Assembly (NCBI RefSeq): GCF_923079645.1
Contig: NZ_CAKLPY010000002.1
Location: forward strand, 1,178,001 to 1,242,000
Direction of reading: 5' to 3'
Length of the DNA stretch: 64,000 bases
DNA from: Emticicia aquatica
Lineage (GTDB): Bacteria > Bacteroidota > Bacteroidia > Cytophagales > Spirosomataceae
The position numbers were made by a program, and so were the translations under genes. Shown here piece after piece: positions 56,501-64,000 of this stretch. Position 1 is the stretch's first letter. Each line of letters starts with the position of its first letter. A model generated the notes under the pieces. It was not told where the DNA came from. It did no database searches and was given only the letters and a program-made list of their open reading frames with translations.

Positions 56501-57012
56501 GACTTTTTCATTGCTACCATTCCTAAAAACTCAGTTTTCATTTGTTCAAAATCTAACCGAGACCTTCCGCAAATTTCAAAACCAAGACTTTCGTAAAACC
56601 GAATTGCATTATTACTACTGTCCATCGCTTTGAGCCAAACATAATCTTTATTTTGTTGACGGGCTTTTTCAATCGCAAATTCCATTAATTTTCGTCCAAC
56701 ACCCATGCCAGTCGCTTCATTGGTTAGATAAATTCGTTCAATTTCAAATCCATCTCCAATTTGTTCGGCTAATTGATTTTCTGGACGAAGCTTTAAAAAT
56801 CCAACTGGCCTATTATTCAAATTTGCTAAGAAAAAAAAGTTCTTTGCATCCAATAATTCCTCTTCTAATTGCTTGATATTGAAGCATTTGTTTGCGTACC
56901 AAACACCTTGGTCGTGCCACAAATGTTTATAATGGTCAAAATATGCTTTTGTAGCCACATTCGAAAGAACTTCAACCTCAACAACATTGATTGCTTGTAT
57001 TTCTATATTCAT
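56494..57012 (-). CDS. GNAT family N-acetyltransferase (second of a tandem pair)
   Basis: The 172-residue product has the acetyl-CoA-binding motif ATGMGVGRKLMEFAIEKARQQ and the end motif NNAIRFYESLGFEICGR. The N-terminal part is YFDHYKHLWHDQGVWYANKC. The family acetylates amines; the target is unknown. It overlaps its upstream neighbour by 4 bp (ATGA), indicating translational coupling. The two are the same length and similarly built, likely an old duplication. Confidence 0.92.
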   Translation of the reverse strand: MNIEIQAINVVEVEVLSNVATKAYFDHYKHLWHDQGVWYANKCFNIKQLEEELLDAKNFFFLANLNNRPVGFLKLRPENQLAEQIGDGFEIERIYLTNEATGMGVGRKLMEFAIEKARQQNKDYVWLKAMDSSNNAIRFYESLGFEICGRSRLDFEQMKTEFLGMVAMKKSL

Positions 57013-57527
57013 TTTAAACTTTTTTTCATTGTAAAATCTGTTTGTACTTCTGTTCCTAACACAAATGTATGTTTGTCCAAAAACTCAAAGCCCATTTTCT
57101 GGTAAAAACTCATTGCATTGGTATTGTTTTCCCAAACGCCAAGCCAAATTGTTTTAAATTGATTTTCGATAGACCATTGCACACAATAATCCATTAGTTT
57201 TTTGCCTAATTGTTGGCCATGAAATGCTTTATCGACATAAAAACGTTCAATTTCTACCACTTCTTTTTCTGTTAAACCATCGGTCGAATGCCCTTTCACG
57301 AGCTTTGCAAAAGCAATAATTTCGTTTTCTAATTCGATAACAAAGTATTGATTTTCATTTTTTTGCAAATCATTTTTAATTGATTCCAAAGAAAAGTTTT
57401 TTGCAACGTGGAGCTCCATATTTTCTGGCGTATTGAACACAGTGTAAGTGTCACGAAATGTTTTCTCTGATAGCTGGCGTAAATCAGCCAAATCTTCTAT
57501 GTTAGCTAACCTAAATTGATAATTCAT
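57009..57527 (-). CDS. GNAT family N-acetyltransferase (first of a tandem pair)
   Basis: The 172-residue product begins YQFRLANIEDLADLRQLSEKTFRDTYTVFNTPENMELHV. It has the acetyl-CoA loop HGQQLGKKLMDYCVQW and the C-terminal motif TNAMSFYQKMGFEFLDKH. The start FRDTYTVFNTPENM... followed by IERFYVD is typical of the YkkB/PaiA-like subgroup that acetylates polyamines or peptides. It is the promoter-side gene of the pair. Confidence 0.92.
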   Translation of the reverse strand: MNYQFRLANIEDLADLRQLSEKTFRDTYTVFNTPENMELHVAKNFSLESIKNDLQKNENQYFVIELENEIIAFAKLVKGHSTDGLTEKEVVEIERFYVDKAFHGQQLGKKLMDYCVQWSIENQFKTIWLGVWENNTNAMSFYQKMGFEFLDKHTFVLGTEVQTDFTMKKSLK

Positions 57528-57626
57528 TGTTTTTTTATTTTTGATACAAACTACAAAGCAACAAAAAAAATATCATAAAAAAACTTAGATAATTTCATCC
57601 AAACCAAAATTATTAACTTGTAAATC

Positions 57627-57659
57627 TTTTTAATCGTGCTATAATTTTATCTATCTTTG
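57627..57659 (+). promoter_or_regulatory. Possible promoter for the HGSNAT-like gene
   Basis: TTTT (57627-57630), a 21-bp spacer and TATCTTTG (57652-57659); the second box matches fully, the first only in part. Confidence 0.45.
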
Positions 57660-57694
57660 AAATATTACCCTAATCAAACTAAGAACTTAAAAAA

Positions 57695-58807
57695 ATGAGT
57701 AATTCTAATACTTCACAAAGACTTTATTCGCTCGATGCCCTTCGTGGTTTTGATATGTTTTGGATTATGGGTGGCGAAGATTTTTTTCATGAACTCATGA
57801 AAGCCACCAATCATCCTGCGGCAATTTGGCTTGCCACTCAACTTTCACATGTTGCTTGGAATGGCTTTAGATTTTATGACTTAATTTTTCCATTGTTCTT
57901 GTTTATTTCTGGCGTTTCAACGCCTTATTCGGTTGGCCGTGAAATAGAAAATGGAACAGGAAAACAATCAATATTGCTCCGAATTATCAAAAGAGGGTTG
58001 ATTTTGGTGCTTTTGGGGGTTATTTACAACAATGGTTTACAATTTAAAGAGCTTTCACAGATTCGCTTTCCGAGTGTTTTGGGTCGAATTGGTTTAGCCT
58101 ATATGTTTGCTTGTATAATCTATATTTTTGCAAGCCAACGTTGGCAATATGTTTGGTTTGTAGGTATTCTGATTAGCTATTGGTTATTACTGAAATTCAA
58201 CGCTGCACCTGGTTTTGCGGCTGGAGACTTAACAATGGCTGGCAATTTTGCTTCATGGATTGATCGTACAATTCTTCCTGGTCGGTTACATTTAGGTATT
58301 CATGACCCAGAAGGTTTGGTTTCGACTATTCCTGCCATTTGTACTGGGCTTTTGGGAGTTTTTGCAGGAAATTTCTTGAAAAGTAAATCAGATAAGACAC
58401 CTACACAAAAAGCTGCGTCATTGGCACTTGCTGGACTAGTTTGTCTAATTATTGGTGCGGCTTGGGATACGTTTTTCCCAATAAACAAAAACCTTTGGAC
58501 AAGCTCATTTATGCTCTATGCTGGCGGTTGTAGCCTTTTGATGCTCGCTATTTTTTATTTTATTGTTGATGTAATGGAGTTTAAACGTTGGGCTTTTTTC
58601 TTTACAGTTATAGGCATGAACTCAATTTTGATTTATATGTCAGTAAAATTTATTAATTGGCATTACACAACCGAAGGGCTTTTCCGTTGGTTTGGTCAAA
58701 TATTTGGAGAAAATTACTACGAATTGGTCATGGCGGCGTGCATCATTCTTGTTAAATGGTTGTTTTTAAGATTTATGTATCGTCATAAACTATTTTTGAG
58801 AGTTTAG
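57695..58807 (+). CDS. HGSNAT-like (COG4299) membrane acyltransferase
   Basis: The 370-residue protein has about ten membrane helices. It begins with the family signature YSLDALRGFDMFWIMGGEDFFHEL and LIFPLFLFISGVSTPYS. In the family, human HGSNAT moves an acetyl group from acetyl-CoA across a membrane to glucosamine; bacterial members (NagX-like) are thought to act on sugars or wall fragments. It is followed by a DUF547 gene after 102 bp. Confidence 0.9.
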   Translation: MSNSNTSQRLYSLDALRGFDMFWIMGGEDFFHELMKATNHPAAIWLATQLSHVAWNGFRFYDLIFPLFLFISGVSTPYSVGREIENGTGKQSILLRIIKRGLILVLLGVIYNNGLQFKELSQIRFPSVLGRIGLAYMFACIIYIFASQRWQYVWFVGILISYWLLLKFNAAPGFAAGDLTMAGNFASWIDRTILPGRLHLGIHDPEGLVSTIPAICTGLLGVFAGNFLKSKSDKTPTQKAASLALAGLVCLIIGAAWDTFFPINKNLWTSSFMLYAGGCSLLMLAIFYFIVDVMEFKRWAFFFTVIGMNSILIYMSVKFINWHYTTEGLFRWFGQIFGENYYELVMAACIILVKWLFLRFMYRHKLFLRV

Positions 58808-58909
58808 GCAAATGTTTTTTTGTTAATCAAAAACTTTTTAATGATATAAAACGTAGTTATCTCTATACGAGACAAACATCATTTTGTACTATTAAGCAAC
58901 ATTAATAAC

Positions 58910-59677
58910 ATGAAAACTACCGCTTTTTTAAGTATTATATTAATTACAGTGAGCAGTTGTTTTGCTGTAAATACGCCAACATCAACTGCCGAGCCAATCA
59001 GCCACGAAATTTGGAATGGGCTTTTGAAAAAGCATGTCGATACAAAAGGATTTGTTAATTATGCTGGTTTTAAGAAAGACCAAGTGGAGTTGAAAAAGTA
59101 TCTTGTTTTGCTAGAAAGCAACGCTCCAGGAGATAAATGGAGTAAAGAAGAAAAATTGGCTTATTGGATAAATGCATATAATGCCTTTACGATTCAGTTA
59201 ATTTTAGATAACCTAACTCATAAAATCAAAAGCATTAAAGATATTGGAGACAAAATAAAGATTCCATTTGTAAATACGCCGTGGGATGTGAAATTTATCA
59301 ATATCAGTGGAAAAAAAATGGACTTGAATAATATCGAACATGGCATTATTCGTAAAACATTCAATGAGCCACGCATTCACTTTGCTTTAGTTTGTGCGGC
59401 GAAATCGTGTCCGCCTCTACGAAATGAGGCTTTTGTTGCCGAAAAACTCAATCAACAACTAGATGACCAAGGCATTGATTTCATCAACGATTCCTACAAA
59501 AATCAAGTTTCGACAAAAACAGTTAAAATATCCAATATTTTCAATTGGTACGGTAGCGATTTTAAAGAAAAGATGCCTGTTATTGATTGGCTTAATAAAT
59601 ATGCTAAAGTAAAAGCAAATAAAGACGCGGATGTTTCATACTTAGACTATAATTGGGAATTGAACGGCAAATATTGA
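58910..59677 (+). CDS. Exported DUF547 protein
   Basis: The 255-residue product has a signal peptide with a possible lipobox (VSSC). The DUF547 core is clear: KLAYWINAYNAFTIQLILD, FVNTPWDVKFINISGKKMDLNNIEHGIIR and HFALVCAAKSCPPLRNEAF. These pieces contain the conserved Asn, Glu-His and Cys that suggest an unproved hydrolase or transferase centre. The function of the family is unknown. A terminator follows. Confidence 0.92.
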   Translation: MKTTAFLSIILITVSSCFAVNTPTSTAEPISHEIWNGLLKKHVDTKGFVNYAGFKKDQVELKKYLVLLESNAPGDKWSKEEKLAYWINAYNAFTIQLILDNLTHKIKSIKDIGDKIKIPFVNTPWDVKFINISGKKMDLNNIEHGIIRKTFNEPRIHFALVCAAKSCPPLRNEAFVAEKLNQQLDDQGIDFINDSYKNQVSTKTVKISNIFNWYGSDFKEKMPVIDWLNKYAKVKANKDADVSYLDYNWELNGKY

Positions 59678-59687
59678 CCATTCTAAA

Positions 59688-59738
59688 AATAACAAAAAAG
59701 CAGTTTCTTAATTGAGAGACTGCTTTTTTGTTATTTTT
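59688..59738. terminator. Bidirectional terminator between the DUF547 and AraC genes
   Basis: AAATAACAAAAAAGCAGT pairs perfectly with ACTGCTTTTTTGTTATTT, with some added pairs in the loop. It covers the last codons of the AraC-type gene. Confidence 0.85.
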
Positions 59739-60855
59739 CAAATCTGCTTGGTGCTTGTCCAGTAAATTTTTTAAATGCTCGATTGAATGTTGCTTTAGAA
59801 TTAAATCCACAATCAAAAGCAATTGCCAAAAGTGTATAATGTTGATTTTCAGACAGTTTGATTTGTTTTTTGAATTCTTCTACACGATATTCATTAACAA
59901 AATCATTGAAATTCTTACCAAAATTTGAATTAATTGCTGACGATAAAACCGACGTGTTAGTTTTTAGTTTTAATGCTAAATCGCTCAACGAAAGTTCCGG
60001 CTCAAGATAAAGTTTATCTTGAAACATAATCTTTTCGATTTTGAGTTTCATTGCTAACTGTTCTTCTTTCAAGTCAACTGGTATTTCAATCGTATTTTGC
60101 ATTTTTATTTCTTCTTGCAAAATGCTTATTGAACTATACGTTAAACGTAAAGGTTGTTGCTGTGCATAGCCTTTTATGCCTACATAACAAATAATTATAA
60201 CCGTAAATAGGTGCCACCACCAATCTTTTTCAAAGGGTAAATCAATGATATAATCTGCAACAAACCAGCACCATTTGAAAACTTCTCCCGCAATAATCAG
60301 ATAGATGAAATTTCGTAGCCAAACAAAGCTAATTGTCTCAGTATCAGAGAATTGTGTTTCAGTCCAATGACGATATTCTTTGTAAATACGAAGTGATTGG
60401 TAGAAATAATAAATATAAGATGTCCAAATCGTTATAGTTTCCAACCTGCCCAACCAATCAGATAATTCTGAACTTCTGAAATTATTTACTGCTCCTTTTC
60501 CTTGAACGAAAACACAAAAATTGATTAGAAAATAGGTGAAATATGGCAAAAAATGTAAAAAATAAATTCCTCTGAAACGAAAATCCCGATTGATTTGAGC
60601 TTTTAAATAAAAGTAAATAGTTGGTGCAAATGCCAATGTAAAGTAACGAGGAAAGCCTTCAAATTTTTCCCAAAGTATATTTATTCCCGAAAAGCCAAAC
60701 GTGTAATCTTGGATTTCCATTGCCAAAAAGAACATCACAAAACCTAAAAACTTATCAGACAGTCGCTCTTCCTGCCAACCTCTAAACCAAAGCAAAACTG
60801 CAAAAAGTAATGCTAAAAAATAACCAAATTGTAGCGGAGTGGTATATAAAGACAT
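59731..60855 (-). CDS. 7TM-type AraC family transcriptional regulator
   Basis: The 374-residue protein has an N-terminal part (~1-230) with about seven membrane helices. A short linker with QNTIEIPVDLKEEQLAMKLKIEKIMF follows. The C-terminal AraC DNA-binding domain (~275-374) is clear: LSLSDLALKLKTNTSVLSSAINSNFGKNFNDFVNEYRVEEF and LLAIAFDCGFNSKATFNRAFKKFTGQAPSRF. Such proteins sense a ligand at the membrane and control nearby genes. The GIN gene and two small exported genes upstream on the same strand are likely targets. Confidence 0.92.
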   Translation of the reverse strand: MSLYTTPLQFGYFLALLFAVLLWFRGWQEERLSDKFLGFVMFFLAMEIQDYTFGFSGINILWEKFEGFPRYFTLAFAPTIYFYLKAQINRDFRFRGIYFLHFLPYFTYFLINFCVFVQGKGAVNNFRSSELSDWLGRLETITIWTSYIYYFYQSLRIYKEYRHWTETQFSDTETISFVWLRNFIYLIIAGEVFKWCWFVADYIIDLPFEKDWWWHLFTVIIICYVGIKGYAQQQPLRLTYSSISILQEEIKMQNTIEIPVDLKEEQLAMKLKIEKIMFQDKLYLEPELSLSDLALKLKTNTSVLSSAINSNFGKNFNDFVNEYRVEEFKKQIKLSENQHYTLLAIAFDCGFNSKATFNRAFKKFTGQAPSRFEK

Positions 60856-60909
60856 ATTTTAGATCTTGTTCTTTTTTAAAACTGCTTGTCTTCTCTTTTG
60901 TTTCGCTAA

Positions 60910-61587
60910 TTACATTTTTCTAACCTCTCCGTTGCCGATAATACCAGACATTGCCTCAATTTTTCCTGTGCCAAATTGCATAACGCTACAATTTCCAGCT
61001 CCACTGGCTGAAAGGGAAATTTGTGCATTGACAGCTACATTACCATTGCCATAACTTTTTACTTTTGCTATTTTTGATACAAGATTTTTAGCCCTGACTT
61101 CGCCATTTCCAGTTTTTTTTATATCAAGTTCGTCAACCAAGCCTTGTAACACAACATCTCCATTACCATCGTTTTCTAATCTAAAATATCGACCCAAAAT
61201 GCCCGTAATGTTTATATTAGTATTGCCTCGGTGCCGAATTACTGATGCTTCTGGCATTGTTACTCTGATTTTAATATGGGTGTTTTCTAAATATAATTTC
61301 CCATTATAATTACCTGCCAAACGAATGGTTAACTGACTTTCGTTATCATACTTTTTTACATCCAATCTTGGTTCTAAATTTTCGTCAATATCGACCTTGA
61401 TAGAAAATGGTTTCCCGATTTCTACCTCAATTTTTCCATCAAAATCTTCAAACGAAATTTTATCAAAACCTTTCATATCGAAACTTCTCGATATTATTTT
61501 TCCTGTGCCTCTTAATGGACCTTTTTGAGCGTACGTTATTTTAAAAAATATACTTAATATTGAAATTAATAAAATTAGCTTTTTCAT
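60910..61587 (-). CDS. Exported GIN-domain (DUF2807) protein
   Basis: The 225-residue product has a signal peptide (LILLISILSIFFKITYAQ), then the GIN start GKIISRSFDMKGFDKISFED. Repeats follow, of the kind NDGNGDVVLQG, KKTGNGEVRAKN and KSYGNGNVAVNA. The repeats suggest a right-handed beta-helix in the periplasm or at the cell surface. It lies 54 bp upstream of the 7TM-AraC gene on the same strand, so they are probably cotranscribed. Confidence 0.92.
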   Translation of the reverse strand: MKKLILLISILSIFFKITYAQKGPLRGTGKIISRSFDMKGFDKISFEDFDGKIEVEIGKPFSIKVDIDENLEPRLDVKKYDNESQLTIRLAGNYNGKLYLENTHIKIRVTMPEASVIRHRGNTNINITGILGRYFRLENDGNGDVVLQGLVDELDIKKTGNGEVRAKNLVSKIAKVKSYGNGNVAVNAQISLSASGAGNCSVMQFGTGKIEAMSGIIGNGEVRKM

Positions 61588-61649
61588 ATTTTTATTTTTT
61601 ATTTGTATACAATAGTATAACTGTGTTGAGAAATAACATCAAAAAAGTG

Positions 61650-62009
61650 TTATTTCCTTAAATTGATGGTTTTACCATTATCCTCATTCTTAAAAACCCA
61701 AAATGCTTTATCTTCTATTTTTTTACCGCTCATTACGGTGTTTATTTGAGCTGAATTGGCCAAAAACAACTCTGTTCCTACTACATCTGTAATAGTTTTT
61801 GTGGCATAAGGAGCCAATACCACTCCTTCCGTTGCATTATTATTGCGGTCTTTTGTCCAATAGGTTACGAATGTATATTTTCGTGGCAAAACGCTATTAT
61901 TCTTAAAGGTGATGGTAACTTGCTTTTTAGGTTTATTTTGAGCAAATATTGCTAAAAATGAAGTCAAGAAAATGATTAAAATTGCGACAAATATTGTTTG
62001 CTTTTTCAT
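61650..62009 (-). CDS. Small exported protein of unknown function
   Basis: The 119-residue product has a signal peptide (FVAILIIFLTSFLAIFAQ) and a short beta-rich domain with KQVTITFKNNSVLPRKYTFVTYW and GVVLAPYATKTITDVVGTELFLAN. I do not recognise a family. It starts 16 bp after the upstream lipoprotein gene and lies 62 bp before the GIN gene, so all three are likely in one unit with the AraC regulator. Confidence 0.8.
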   Translation of the reverse strand: MKKQTIFVAILIIFLTSFLAIFAQNKPKKQVTITFKNNSVLPRKYTFVTYWTKDRNNNATEGVVLAPYATKTITDVVGTELFLANSAQINTVMSGKKIEDKAFWVFKNEDNGKTINLRK

Positions 62010-62025
62010 AATTTTGAGTTTAAAA

Positions 62026-62376
62026 TTAGTTTTTATATCCCATCGAAAGTCCTGTATCGCCTTTCACAAGAAGTTCAACCACTGCTTGTTCATTGGCTTT
62101 GTTTTCAATTCTCAAAGCGGTATTTTTTTCTACATTTACTTTTACAATTTCATTAGGTTTTACTGTCACTGGTGAATGTTTTCCGCCATCTATCGGAATT
62201 TTCCAAATTTCCAGATTACTGGTAGAGGTATTTTTAAGTCTTACCGAAAATTTTCCATGTTTGTTGTTTCCCAAAACAAAACTTTCCTTTGCTTTGATAT
62301 AAGTAGTGGAGCTTAGGCTTTTACATGAGGTGAAAAATAAGGTAAATGCAAGAGATGTTAATAATAGCTTTTTCAT
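62026..62376 (-). CDS. Small lipoprotein of unknown function
   Basis: I start at the ATG at 62376 (MKKLLLTSLAFTLFFTSC), 116 residues, because it gives a clean lipobox; an ATG 18 bp upstream adds six residues. The mature part is beta-rich: KFSVRLKNTSTSNLEIWKI, then VTVKPNEIVKVNVEKNTALRIENKA. It may share a fold with the next gene, since both have a strand-turn pattern around a KP/AP turn. It is the first gene of the small cluster leading to the AraC regulator. Confidence 0.8.
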   Translation of the reverse strand: MKKLLLTSLAFTLFFTSCKSLSSTTYIKAKESFVLGNNKHGKFSVRLKNTSTSNLEIWKIPIDGGKHSPVTVKPNEIVKVNVEKNTALRIENKANEQAVVELLVKGDTGLSMGYKN

Positions 62377-62514
62377 TTTGTGATGTTTTTGCAAATTGCT
62401 TCGGTGCGATTTGTTGCTACAAAATTGGAGTTAAATGAAACGCTGGTCGTTGCAGAAGATGATTTGAGACGTATCAGATTATGATTTGGGACTTGTGTGA
62501 AATGCAAGAGGTAC

Positions 62515-62555
62515 AAAAAATGCAACCTACTTATTATCAACAGGTTGCATTAAAA
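62515..62555 (-). terminator. Terminator after the CobW gene
   Basis: On the minus strand AATGCAACCT pairs with AGGTTGCATT around a 14-base loop, followed by TTTTGT. Confidence 0.75.
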
Positions 62556-62567
62556 TGTTTTTACTTT

Positions 62568-63551
62568 CTACAAAAGACACTCCTTCAATTTTACTTCAAA
62601 AACTAACCAATCTAAATCATAATTGGCAATGAGTTCGATTCGACTATCTCGGCGATAGGCAATGTATTGTACAGAAAACTCTTGGTCAACGGCATTTATA
62701 AGCACCCAATCTTTGCCCGTTCGGAAAACCCCTTTAGCTCTATCAACGCCTTGGAGTGAACTAAAAAATTGACGTAATTTGGGTAAGCTAAAAACTTCTT
62801 CGGGCGAGAAAATCCAACCGCAACTATACATTCCCAGTCCTTTACTTAGTTTCTTGATTGGTTTCCCAATTTCAGGAATTTCGAGAGTATCTTCTGTGTG
62901 GTGATTGTGATGCTCGTGGGAATGTGCTTGTGGGAATTCTGCTTCTCGTCCCTTATGGGGTTCAATATTAAGCCAATCTACATTTATTTTTCCATCAGAA
63001 ACCGCCTCAATCAACAGCTTTGGAGGAAATAATGATTTCGCCCAAAGTTTAAACTTTTCAGCTAATTCCTCTCCTACCAAATCTGATTTATTAGCAATTA
63101 AAACATCCGCCAAATTGATTTGGTCTTGGAAAGTTTCGTGCGAACGCACATTTGCATCCGCCCAACGACGAGGGTCAACCAAACAAATTGTTGCTCTGAT
63201 TTCGAGAATATCTTTCAAATATTTGCTCTGCAATAAATCCAAAATACTGGCAGGATGCCCCATGCCTGTTGGCTCAATCAAGATTCGATCGGGCTTTTGG
63301 TTGCGTAAAATTGTGGTAAGTGTTACTTGCATAGGTACATTTGCCGTGCAGCAAATACAACCTCCTGCCACTTCTTTGATTATCAATCCATCTTGTTCGT
63401 CAATCGCTGTGTGGTCAATCGAAACAGCCCCAAATTCATTGATAATAATTGCCCAACGCTCATTGATGGGCTTATTTGCTAGAATATGCTTGATAGCGGT
63501 GGTTTTTCCAACACCTAAAAAGCCTGTGATGATATTTACTGGTATTTTCAT
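62568..63551 (-). CDS. CobW/COG0523 family GTPase, probable metallochaperone
   Basis: The 327-residue product has P-loop GFLGVGKTT (10-18), the metal-binding CxCC motif GGCICC (C65, C67, C68), NKSD for guanine and a C-terminal CobW_C domain. A His-rich loop, HSHEHHNHH at 210-218, separates the two domains. COG0523 proteins move zinc or other metals to target enzymes under GTP hydrolysis; the His-loop favours zinc, which is inference. The gene has its own terminator and no Zur site that I can recognise. Confidence 0.93.
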   Translation of the reverse strand: MKIPVNIITGFLGVGKTTAIKHILANKPINERWAIIINEFGAVSIDHTAIDEQDGLIIKEVAGGCICCTANVPMQVTLTTILRNQKPDRILIEPTGMGHPASILDLLQSKYLKDILEIRATICLVDPRRWADANVRSHETFQDQINLADVLIANKSDLVGEELAEKFKLWAKSLFPPKLLIEAVSDGKINVDWLNIEPHKGREAEFPQAHSHEHHNHHTEDTLEIPEIGKPIKKLSKGLGMYSCGWIFSPEEVFSLPKLRQFFSSLQGVDRAKGVFRTGKDWVLINAVDQEFSVQYIAYRRDSRIELIANYDLDWLVFEVKLKECLL

Positions 63552-63583
63552 AAAGAGAAGGTTCTTTGTCGATATAAAATCAA

Positions 63584-63616
63584 AAGGAAGGCCTCGCTTA
63601 AAGCGAAGCCTTCCTT
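63584..63616 (-). terminator. Terminator after the DUF1080 gene
   Basis: AAGGAAGGCCTCGCTT pairs with AAGCGAAGCCTTCCTT (one mismatch). On the minus strand it is followed by TTTGATTTTA. Confidence 0.75.
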
Positions 63617-63644
63617 AGAAATAACACCTTTTATGTAAAAAAGT

Positions 63645-64000
63645 TTACTTAGCTGGCGTAATAACAATGTTTCTGTATTCAATAGGGCCATGGTCGCCTT
63701 GGAAGAAGATTGGACCTGCTTCGCCTTCATTACTATCTAACGCTCCACCTGTAATTCCTGGAATTTCGTTTTTATAGATAATTGTTTTACCGTTCAAAAC
63801 AACCGTTACAACTCTTCCTACTAATGTAATATCAAAACTTTGCCATTCACCAGCAGCTTTTGCTGGCATTTCGAGCGGAGCAATAAAGCCATAAACTGCA
63901 CCTAGTTGGTCTTTTAATGGTTCACGACCTTTGCTATCTGTTACTTGAACTTCGTAGCGGCCTCTCAAATAAACACCACTATTACTGCCTTCTGGATATT
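63645..64000 (-). CDS. DUF1080 (3-keto-disaccharide hydrolase-like) protein, C-terminal part
   Basis: The frame is open to the edge of the window, so only the last ~118 residues are seen. They show the DUF1080 pattern: NSGVYLRGRYEVQVTDS, WQSFDITLVGRVVTVVLNGK and the end IFFQGDHGPIEYRNIVI. The domain is a concanavalin-like fold found in extracellular sugar-acting proteins, many of them lipoproteins. The start and any signal peptide lie beyond base 64000. Confidence 0.9.
   Translation of the reverse strand, partial: YPEGSNSGVYLRGRYEVQVTDSKGREPLKDQLGAVYGFIAPLEMPAKAAGEWQSFDITLVGRVVTVVLNGKTIIYKNEIPGITGGALDSNEGEAGPIFFQGDHGPIEYRNIVITPAK

Overview
The window reads as chromosomal DNA of a Bacteroidota bacterium, most likely a Cytophagales member of the Spirosomataceae type. 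The reasons are: low G+C; a PorP/SprF outer-membrane protein and a protein with a type IX secretion (T9SS) C-terminal sorting domain; a fused SecDF; DksA-like regulators that have lost zinc-finger cysteines; GIN-domain (DUF2807) and PspC proteins; 7TM-AraC regulators; and repeated promoters of the Bacteroidota form TTTG-N18-21-TAnnTTTG instead of -35/-10 boxes. No family assignment was checked against a database; all calls come from reading motifs.

Layout. 0-2.8 kb: PorP/SprF and an amino-acid permease. 2.8-11.8 kb (minus): a TMTC-like membrane/TPR protein, a 1586-residue exported protein of unknown function, PrmA, an SdiA-regulated-like protein and a DUF2795 protein. 11.9-15.3 kb: an L-rhamnose-mutarotase-like gene, then a padR to PspC-PspC-GIN membrane protein operon. 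15.5-19.7 kb: DNA polymerase IV and a three-domain kinase/M23 peptidase/class III aminotransferase fusion. 19.74-21.12 kb: a damaged IS3-family insertion sequence sitting exactly between the fusion gene's stop codon and the terminator it shares with secDF. 21.2-24.7 kb: SecDF and a small exported protein. 24.9-30.6 kb: lpdA, a TPR membrane protein, ribH, aspartokinase and serS. 30.7-35.4 kb (minus): dienelactone hydrolase, thioredoxin, YifB/ComM and an M28 peptidase. 35.6-43.9 kb: S9 peptidase, a TSP3-repeat OmpA protein, rhodanese, trehalase, a YD-repeat-like exported protein and nadA. 44-52.6 kb: gdhA, a DksA-like regulator, M14 peptidase, holin-like protein, gatB and a TlpA-type lipoprotein. 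52.7-64 kb: a T9SS cargo, mnmH, pdxJ, YqeY, two acetyltransferases, an HGSNAT-like membrane acyltransferase, DUF547, an AraC/GIN/small-protein cluster, a CobW GTPase and the end of a DUF1080 gene.

Most of the content is housekeeping or envelope biology: protein export (SecDF, T9SS), envelope sensing (two GIN-domain modules, each next to its own regulator), peptide turnover (S9, M14, M28) and cofactor synthesis (ribH, nadA, pdxJ). Intrinsic terminators are unusually clear and define most transcription units. No rRNA, tRNA, CRISPR array or prophage was seen. The item most worth following up is the kinase-peptidase-phospholyase-like fusion at 16.7-19.7 kb. Next are the exported 1586-residue protein, the hairpin that can bury the padR ribosome binding site, and the unusual 92-bp overlap at the start of pdxJ.
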